Shown: positions 57,379 to 64,000 of the stretch, one piece after another
How positions within the stretch are numbered: position 1 is the stretch's first letter
Layout: each line of letters starts with the position of its first letter
Assembly (NCBI GenBank): GCA_011947345.1
Contig: JAAVTG010000545.1
Coordinates: 62,001 to 126,000, forward strand
Reading direction: 5' to 3'
Source: Phytophthora quininea
Lineage: Eukaryota > Oomycota > Peronosporomycetes > Peronosporales > Peronosporaceae
DNA length: 64,000 nucleotides
Notes under the pieces: model-generated
Database searches by the model: none
What the model was told of the DNA's origin: nothing
Seen by the model: only the letters and a program-made list of their open reading frames with translations
Position numbers and translations under genes: made by a program

Positions 57379-58241
57379 TCCCGCAAGCTCCAGTGTGGTT
57401 ACAGCTGTCTGTTGCATTGGACAGGTTTGGAAATTATGGCAACGGTGCCTCGCTCGGTAGAACAGCGGTATTGTGGGGATTTGGGAGGGGAACGTGTGCT
57501 CTGTATACATTCCGTGTGGCTGCTGCCCTTCTTGACAAAGTGGATGACTATGTTAGGTGACCAGATGAGTGTGAACGTGCGCAGATGTCGGAGCAAATGC
57601 GCGCTGAGCGCTTCAAAGGTTGTGTTGGGTTTATTGACGGGACAACGATTCCTCCCTCTCAGCGGCCAGCTGTGGATGGAGAGTTTTACTACGACCGGAA
57701 GTGCCGATACAGTATTAACGCACAAATCGTGTGCGACGATCGCCGGCGAATTATCAGCTTATCAGTTGGCCGGGGTCGTGCGCTGACAGCACAGTGTATC
57801 TTCACATGCAATTGGGAAAGAACGCGAACAAGCACCACTTTTTCGGTCCCGGACAATATTTAGTAGCAGATTCTGCGTACCCAGCTAACAAAACTCACAA
57901 TACCATTATTCCAGCGCAAGAAGAGTTCCAAGGGCAAGGACAAAGAGGATTTCAACAAGTGTGTCGCTCATGTACTTGTGGTAAATGAACATACTATCCG
58001 TGTTCTGAAGGCTCGCTAGATGTCATTGCGAGAGCTTCGGATTCAGATTAAGGAACGTGGCGATATTGCTAGAATATTGCGGTGGGTCACCGCGTGTGTT
58101 ATGTTGCACAACATGCTCATTGCGTTTGGAGATGAATGGTCATTGCAGAGGTGTGAAGTTGATGATGAACAGGTTGAAGTTGGTGACGACAATGATGAAT
58201 ATGTTTTCGTAGTCAAGTCAAAGCGCAGGCACTTGCGGTAG
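57379..58241 (+). pseudogene. PIF/Harbinger transposase relic (DDE_Tnp_4)
   Basis: Pieces in several frames give the characteristic order: APVWLQLSVALDRFGNYGNG (N-terminal region), RFKGCVGFIDGTTIPPSQRP (first catalytic Asp), YYDRKCRYSINAQIVCDDRR, WPGSCADSTVYLHMQLGKN, FFGPGQYLVADSAYP (second Asp), NEHTIRVLKAR followed by a stop, and SLRELRIQIKERGDIARILR with VTACVMLHNML at the end. In-frame stops and shifts (near 57555, 57770, 57990, 58019) show it is dead. The stop at 58019 sits where related proteins have Trp. Its Myb/SANT-like partner lies next to it, facing the opposite way. Confidence 0.8.
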
Positions 58242-58379
58242 CTCGCCGCCCCGGTGGAATCCCAAACAAGCAGCAGTTTTAGTGCAAAGGTTTTGTGATT
58301 CCGGATTAGTAGCAAGAGCCTCGCTGCTGTTTAACGTCCAATCACTCATGTATTACGCGTTCATGCCAGCAAAATGTTC

Positions 58380-59594
58380 CTAAGGTGGTCGATGCGCAGT
58401 GAAAACCGTATTACTCCGACTGGTGGAGCAGTTCAAGAAGGCTTGAGCGACCTCGACAGTTCCACCAGCCTTGATCACTTCCACCAATATTTGCTGTCGC
58501 TGTTCCATGACACGCACCTCAAGCGTTTCTCGGCGATGTTCTCTGTCATCTTGGCGGGCACGACGACGCTCTTTAGCATCCAACTCCATCTGGCGTTCAT
58601 CCAGTTCTAACTTGCGCTTGAAATAATCCATCCGCAAGACTGGGTCTTTCAATGCGCCTGAGAGATAGAGAGACGAACCTCTTGAGCAGTCTGCTTGCTG
58701 CTGCTTTCGTTGTCGCTTTGGCCGGATGCGTCGAGGCTTCTTTGCGATTCGATACCGGCTTTTGCCGGTCTTTTCCTTCTTCTTTTTGCGGTTTGTTTGG
58801 CAGTGGTGTTGGGCCCTCTGGTGGGTCTTTGGGTCGGCCCAGCTTGGTTGGTTGCGGTTGGTATAGACGTAGCCATAGGCATCAGGGCTTGGCGCATCGA
58901 TTCGACTCCCGCACTCGCTTCCTCCAGTTCATGACGCGCCCCAGTGGCTACCCCAGACGTTGATCCGCTAAATTTGCAGCTGGATCATCACGCACGATCT
59001 CATCTAGAGCTCGTTGAGCTTGCGTCGGGTTTTCTTCGCCTTCACCGTCGTCAACTTGTACAGCCCAGTCGGAACCATGGTCGTTATCATTGTTCAGACT
59101 GGCCCCGCCAATGAGTTCGTCAAGCTCGCTGTCGCTGAACGAGGTGCCGCAGTCATCTATTGCCACTTCCTTGGGCGGAACTTCACGTGAACACGACGGA
59201 GGTACATCGACCTCCACTGTACTCGCAGCAGTTCATTCGCTTTTGCCCCGAAGAGCTTCTTCATTCTGGAGTAGCAAGGGCACTTCCGGTGCCCTTCTTC
59301 TTCTCCCTCTCCGAGAGTCCAAAGCCCGTTTCCTTTTGACGCAGCATACCATATCTTGAGCTTCTTCAAGTAGTTGTCCCAACGCTGCTGCATGCTTCGA
59401 GATGGCAGCGGTTTGGACTTAAGAATGGACGTCTTCGTCTCGCTCTGCAGGAACTCGGCCATGTCAGCGAACGCCTGGGCCTTGGTCTTCTTCTCCCCGC
59501 CAACAGTGGTCTTCCCTAGAGCTCCGTACACCGCTGCACAGTTGTCTTCAACCTCCATCCATGTCACCAAGATTTGGCAGTCGTCAGGCGTCAA
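58380..59594 (-). pseudogene. Myb/SANT-like (trihelix-type) protein, likely Harbinger ORF partner
   Basis: The minus-strand start (MTPDDCQILVTWMEVEDNC) leads to YGALGKTTVGGEKKTKAQAF, RSMQQRWDNYLKKLKIWYAA and CPCYSRMKKLFGAKANE, a tri-helical DNA-binding pattern repeated in many oomycete genes. An acidic segment, a Lys/Arg-rich linker (KQTAKRRRKRPAKAG) and a C-terminal coiled coil (MDYFKRKLELDERQMELDAK; REHRRETLEVRVMEQRQQ) follow, ending at 58380. Frame changes near 59200, 58930 and 58650 interrupt it. PIF/Harbinger elements encode a transposase and such a Myb/SANT protein, so the two convergent genes probably came from one element. Confidence 0.65.
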
Positions 59595-60569
59595 ATGGAC
59601 GCTGGATGGTCCCGCTGCGGTGTTGGTGTCATCACCACCAGCTGGAGGAGTGCTAGATGCTGCTTCTGCGATCGTGATTCTGGCGCAGGTGTCATTGCCG
59701 CCGTGGGCTTAATTCAATGTGGGTTTTCCCCAGATCCACAATTCTTCGGCAATTCAACCGTAAAGAAGGGCCCTAACAAGCACCCAGGAAGCAAAAAGTT
59801 AAGCTGTTTATATGCGAAGTTTGACTCCCCTATTACCATCGAAGAGGAACGAGATATCGGGGCAAAGAAACCAACACGATCGATCTTCTGGACGATTGCC
59901 CCGTCACCATTAGGAGTGCCACTGAAAAGATGCTCGACGACATAACTGCGGTTGGTCCGTCTCGCTTATCCTTGGGCTGAGCGGCAAGCCTGGTACGACT
60001 GTCAGGAGTACCCTGGCCATCATCTCGTCCGCTGGCGCTAGCTCATGCGCTTCCGTTCCACGTACTTTACGTGTGTGCTGTACGCCCTGACAGACAAATC
60101 AGGTGCCCGCCGTAAGTGCAAGGCCACCACCGTCTACAACTGACCGACTGACCGACATGAGCATCATGTACTTCGAGTACTACGGTTTCCAAACGCTTTG
60201 AGAGCACATCCCACGGCATGCTGATTTAGTTCGACAGCAACCCTGCCATACATTCAGTCTTAACGAAGACCATGCAACGAAGACGGCTATGAATAGATCA
60301 CGCAGTTCCTGATCTGATGGAGACCGGCGCCATTTATCCCACTCGCAATCCCTATCTGTCTCACAACGGTTGCTGTGGCATACATTGCCATCAATATCAC
60401 CATAGGAGATCCAGCGCCCAGCCAGCAAGTGGTCTCAAACACAGCTTTAAAATTGGCTGCAAGCTCACTTCAGCTTGTGTTGGCACGAACAGCAATGCAC
60501 ATCAAGTAAGCTGACAATTTTTGATTTACACGGGATTTGACCAAGAATAAGGGGAGACACAAGAACATT
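59595..60569. other. no recognisable gene
   Basis: Only short frames. It lies between two DNA-transposon relics and probably consists of decayed transposon arms. Confidence 0.45.
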
Positions 60570-60990
60570 GTGTTCTTAGGTGAAGTTTCATTCGACAATA
60601 AAGGAATGATTCCGAAACGCGGTTACTCTCTGCACGGATAGACTGTCGCAATTCGTGGAGACTTGAAAAGGAAGCCACGTGTGTCAGTTCTGGCGTTCAT
60701 CAGCGTACGGAGTGTTGAACTATTACAACACAGAGGGGACATTTAATAGAGTGGAATTTGTGACGTCATGCCGTGAGTTCGCCTACTCTAAAGTAGGGAA
60801 TATCTGGTAATATCCTGGAATAAATTACGTCTGGATTCTGGACGGTGCTGCGCCCCGAGATTGTCCACTTTCTAAGAAGCAATAAGGGCCAATGCCGTTT
60901 TTCTCCCTTCTTACAGCCCATTATTTAATCCTATCGAATATCTTTTCGGCTACATGAAGAAGGCTTTTCATGTCGGTATGCACAAAATTG
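60570..60990 (+). pseudogene. Tc1/IS630-type DDE_3 transposase relic
   Basis: Translation in two or three frames gives GEVSFDNKGMIPKRGYSLHG, TVAIRGDLKRKPRVSVLAFI, NRVEFVTSCREFAYSK, NYVWILDGAAPRDCP and AVFLPSYSPLFNPIEYLFGY. That is the core of a DDE_3 endonuclease with Asp (SFDN), Asp (ILDGAA) and Glu (NPIEY). Several TAG/TAA stops and shifts lie inside, and the N-terminal DNA-binding part is not visible. It was too broken to appear as a long open frame. Confidence 0.7.
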
Positions 60991-61854
60991 ACTCGCGTTG
61001 CTGATCTCTTTCACTCACTCGTGAAGTTTTGTCAGGAAACCTTTCTCCACTTGAATTCCAGACATTTTTTGAATGTGGGAAAGCTTCAATGACTTTGTCG
61101 TCATCAGAATCAGACTACCATCGCTAATAAGGATTGGTTATTCGTTCTGAGCATGCTTCATGGTCTGTAAGAATACGTCAGAAAAACATTTTACGAGCAC
61201 TGTGGTAAAACCCCATCGCATCATCACTAAGCACAGAACTCCAGTGATTCATAAAACTACTCTCTCAAAGCAAACCCACTCAGAGTAAATGCGGGTTCTC
61301 TGCCGCACTTCAATCGTAGTTATCGTGACGATCATTGGTAACGTGGAGTTGAAGGCTAAAATTTCAAAATTTGAAACATATGATTTTATAAAAATCCCTG
61401 TTCTTTCTTACTAGAGAAAGTGTTGTTTTTAATCTTAGTTATTAGCCTCCTTGTATTTCTGCAGTCGTTGGAGCATCTACGGCTCCTCCTTTCGTGTGAG
61501 CCATCTCCTCGTGTGAAAAGACTTCCTGTTTAACCTCCTCTTGCATGTGCTCAAAACTCGTCACACACATTTCCAACTGGAGACCGGGGATCCTTGAACT
61601 TGCTTTTATCCTCTTGAACTTTGCTGTCGCTGTCAGTTGCCGAATACACTTCTTCCAGATGTAATTCACGTGCTGTTCTGTGGTCTAGACTTTTTCTTGT
61701 GCATGACGCTATTTCAGACCTGCCACAGCAAACAAATGCTATACTACAGCCTGTCGACCACATTCATCTTGCTGCTCTCTCTAACTCCTCGCTCCATTTT
61801 CCGTAGTATTTCCCCATACACTGCCTGAAGTTTAGTTTGATTCCTGGCGCGTTA
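60991..61854. other. no recognisable gene
   Basis: AT-rich, with short frames only. A minus-strand stretch at 61550-61760 (ELHLEEVYSATDSDSKVQED) could be tail sequence of the LINE fragment. Confidence 0.4.
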
Positions 61855-62163
61855 CTACATCTTCCTTGTTCTTTGCAAGTACCCTAACTGACACTGCTTC
61901 ACCCGTCTAATGCTATATATATTTTTCCAAAACGTTTTTGCTTTCGCGCATTCCCACATGATGTGTGCTGCTGTAATTTTTCTTTGCTCACACCTCCGGC
62001 CCTGTAGGCATCTATCTCCGCTCGTCCAGCCGGTATAAAATAGGGTGAGTTGGTGCATTGTGGCTCTATATAGTACCCAAACCTGATAGTCGGTTAGCAT
62101 GTTGCCATGCTTCCGTGCTTGCTTGAGAGGGGAGGGGGGTTGTTGAGTTGGAGCCATGTCCAT
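61855..62163 (-). pseudogene. C-terminal fragment of a LINE-type non-LTR retrotransposon
   Basis: A minus-strand frame carries the zinc-binding tail found after reverse transcriptase in many LINEs: CLQGRRCEQRKITAAHIMWE followed by CAKAKTFW (Cys, Cys, His, Cys pattern). A typical preceding text (LTDYQVWVLYRATMHQLTLF) comes before it. No reverse transcriptase domain is preserved in the window. Confidence 0.55.
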
Positions 62164-63098
62164 TCACATACATTTGCACTTGATTGGAGTTTTCCTCACG
62201 CTTCAGTCAATTTTTTGGTTACTGACCCCGCTAGTCTTCATGTTATCCGATTGGGTGAAATCAGTGTCTATTCGTTCTGCTTTTGAAGTCATGGTAAACG
62301 TAGAGGACTTCCCATTAGTTCCCCTACTTTTAGTTGTGGAGAGCTGATCAGATTTGTGATTAGCCAACGTTGTACTTTTGCGAGTGTGTGTCCCGCTTCC
62401 CCGTCCCTTAAGTTTGGAACATGACCGTGAACTTCTGTGTCGTTCTTTTGTGATTTTCAGCTCCTTTATTGCTAGCATCTCGATTTTCTCGTATTTTGCC
62501 CTTGAGAGGGTCGAGATTGTTTTGTCTGAGGTCCATGCGTTTTCCGCCAACAAAAACTACCTATAAAAACCTCAATTTCCAAGGGTGGTGGATCTGGCTT
62601 CTCTATCAATTCTAGATTCACGTCGATTTCTACCCTTGTGACTGGTGCAGGGACGATCATTAGGTTGTCGGTCTTGCTGGCCGCTTGCTTTTCTAGTTTC
62701 GGCGCTTGAGTTTTGTTTAGTTGTTGTCGCTGTCTGTTGGCTTTCGTTGTCAGAGCAAAAGGAAGAGCACTTGAGCAGTAGTTGGCAAAATGCAAAGTGA
62801 TTCGATTCAGGTCCTTAGTTCGCAACCGCGTGCTACCTCTAAGCCTGCTACTGGGTATCCTTTACTGGATACACCCTACTGGATTCTCTACTGGATACAC
62901 AGTTACCTTACCCAATCAGAGAACGCCACGTCGATGCCCATCCTGTACCTACAATCTTGCACCCACAATAGGTACCCACAATCCTGTACCCACAATCATG
63001 GCGTAATCACTGTGACGTAAACACCGTCCGTAATCACAGGAATGATTGCGGTACCACACAGTGAAGGTCACTCCGACCTCACTGATGACGCGTCCACG
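62164..63098. other. transposon-derived region; probable 3' end of the Copia element
   Basis: The part next to the Copia coding region contains tandem short repeats (62,864-62,901 and 62,942-62,998) of the sort seen in LTR promoters. Further left, minus-strand frames (62,203-62,825) are Lys/Ser-rich and unrecognised. No LTR border could be fixed, because the partner LTR is outside the window. Confidence 0.4.
62942..62998. repeat. four tandem 13-14 bp units in the probable Copia LTR
   Basis: Units of the form CCTGTACCCACAAT repeat four times with small changes (CCTGTACCTACAAT, CTTGCACCCACAAT, AGGTACCCACAAT, CCTGTACCCACAAT). Confidence 0.8.
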
Positions 63099-64000
63099 TC
63101 ACACGGTCGCTTGGCGAGGCGTCGTCACATCACTCTTGACAACACTCCCACTCGACTCGTCAGCGACCACGATGCCCAACTTGGTCCTGAGCGCGTCGAA
63201 CTGCGGCGCCGCGATTGGCTTCGTCATGATGTCCGCCAGCATGTCGAGTGTCGAAACATACTGCAACACCACTTGACCGTCCTCGACCTTCTCGCGCACA
63301 AAGTGGTAGCGGATGTCGATGTGCTTGGTGCGCTTGTGGAACTCGGGGTTCTTGGCCAACGCGATGGAGCCTTGGTTGTCCTCGTAGATCTTCACCGCTT
63401 CATCGCTTGCCATCTCGCCCAGCTCGCACAGAAACACCTTGAGCCACACCGCCTCCTGCGTTGCCTCCGACAGCGCCATGTACTCGGCCTCCGTCGACGA
63501 GAGCGCCACCGTGCGCTGCTTCTTGCTCCGCCAGCTGATGCATCCGCCGTTCATCATGAACGCGTAGCCGCTCGTACTCCGTCGAGACTCGATGTCGCCG
63601 GCCCAGTCTGCATCCGAGTAGCCTTGCAGTCCGTCACCGCTGCTCGCTTGAAACACGAGGCCGTGCGTCTTCGTGCCTCGGATGTAGCGGAAGACCCTCT
63701 TGAGCGCCTGCCAGTGTGTCGGACAGGGGTCCGCTGCGAACTGGCTCAGCACTCCCACTGCCGCTGTGAGGTCCGGACGAGTACCAACCATGAGGTACAT
63801 GAGGCAGCCCACGGCGTTCCGGTACGGAACATTCGCCATGGTCTCGCCGTGCTTGCAACCTCCTTCGCACATGGCCTTGGTCAGCTTCAGACCCGGATCC
63901 TGCGGCGTCTTCACAGGGTTGCTCTCATCCATCTTGAACTTCTCGAGGATGTCCTTCGCGAACTTGGTCTGCCGCACTGACACCTTCCCAGTCGCCACAT
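63099..64000 (-). CDS. Ty1/Copia pol, C-terminal part (reverse transcriptase end and RNase H)
   Basis: The frame is open from the window edge to a stop at 63099, about 300 residues, so the element continues beyond 64000. Copia text is clear: KFAKDILEKFKMDESNPVKT, PYRNAVGCLMYLMVGTRPDL, GLQGYSDADWAGDIESRRST, SGYAFMMNGGCISWRSKKQR, ALSSTEAEYMALSEATQEAV (RNase H acidic residues present), and KRTKHIDIRYHFVREKV near the end. No break is seen in this part, so the copy could be fairly young. Gag, protease and integrase are not in the window. Confidence 0.9.
   Translation of the reverse strand, partial: VATGKVSVRQTKFAKDILEKFKMDESNPVKTPQDPGLKLTKAMCEGGCKHGETMANVPYRNAVGCLMYLMVGTRPDLTAAVGVLSQFAADPCPTHWQALKRVFRYIRGTKTHGLVFQASSGDGLQGYSDADWAGDIESRRSTSGYAFMMNGGCISWRSKKQRTVALSSTEAEYMALSEATQEAVWLKVFLCELGEMASDEAVKIYEDNQGSIALAKNPEFHKRTKHIDIRYHFVREKVEDGQVVLQYVSTLDMLADIMTKPIAAPQFDALRTKLGIVVADESSGSVVKSDVTTPRQATV

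Noticed and set aside
63042..63980. 312-residue plus-strand open frame at the right end
   Set aside because: It is the antisense of the Copia reverse transcriptase/RNase H frame, whose family motifs are clear.
1..64000. CRISPR arrays, bacterial operons, rRNA or tRNA genes
   Set aside because: No regularly spaced repeats, bacterial gene signals or recognisable tRNA/rRNA structures were found by reading. The genes and introns are eukaryotic.

Overview
The window looks like nuclear DNA of a Phytophthora-type oomycete. It has compact genes with introns of about 50 to 100 bp, FYVE-like and START-like proteins of the oomycete kind, a secreted RXLR-dEER effector relic, SWEET and APC transporters, and Gypsy, Copia, PIF/Harbinger, pogo and Tc1/IS630-type transposons. 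The species cannot be fixed from the sequence alone.

Positions 1 to about 32,700 are gene-dense. In order: a START-like/FYVE-like protein (+), a giant VPS13-family lipid-transfer protein ending in a PDZ domain (+), an IQ-motif protein (+), an APC amino-acid/polyamine transporter (-), a second START/FYVE-like gene (+), an RXLR effector relic (+), a SWEET sugar transporter (-), the ribosome-biogenesis factor LTV1 (+), a heat-shock-factor type transcription factor (+), an ankyrin-repeat class II histone deacetylase (-), a secreted GPI-anchored cysteine-containing protein (+) and a P4-type flippase (-). Several neighbours are divergent pairs with short shared upstream regions (SWEET/LTV1 about 160 bp, deacetylase/secreted protein about 165 bp).

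From about 33 kb to the end the window is a nested transposon landscape. A 1.24-kb unit with AT-rich ends carries a captured fragment of a LAMMER/CLK-type kinase. A structurally complete Gypsy element (36,131-42,708, LTRs identical by eye, perfect 5-bp target duplication) splits one minus-strand gene precisely. That gene's upstream part is a chain of three open frames in the same register, separated only by single TAG codons. After it come an unidentified acidic/Trp-rich gene, a decayed transposase-like gene carrying a solo LTR of the same Gypsy family, an apparently intact three-exon pogo-like transposase between 28-bp inverted repeats, a decayed Gypsy pol, a PIF/Harbinger transposase relic facing its Myb/SANT-like partner, a Tc1/IS630-type relic, a LINE fragment, and the 3' part of a Copia element running off the end.

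Most long genes are broken by single-base frameshifts, usually at short runs of one base and often in compensating pairs. I read these mainly as sequence or assembly errors rather than gene death. The RXLR relic, which carries a 10-bp tandem duplication, and the Gypsy-split gene have lesions that such errors cannot explain.
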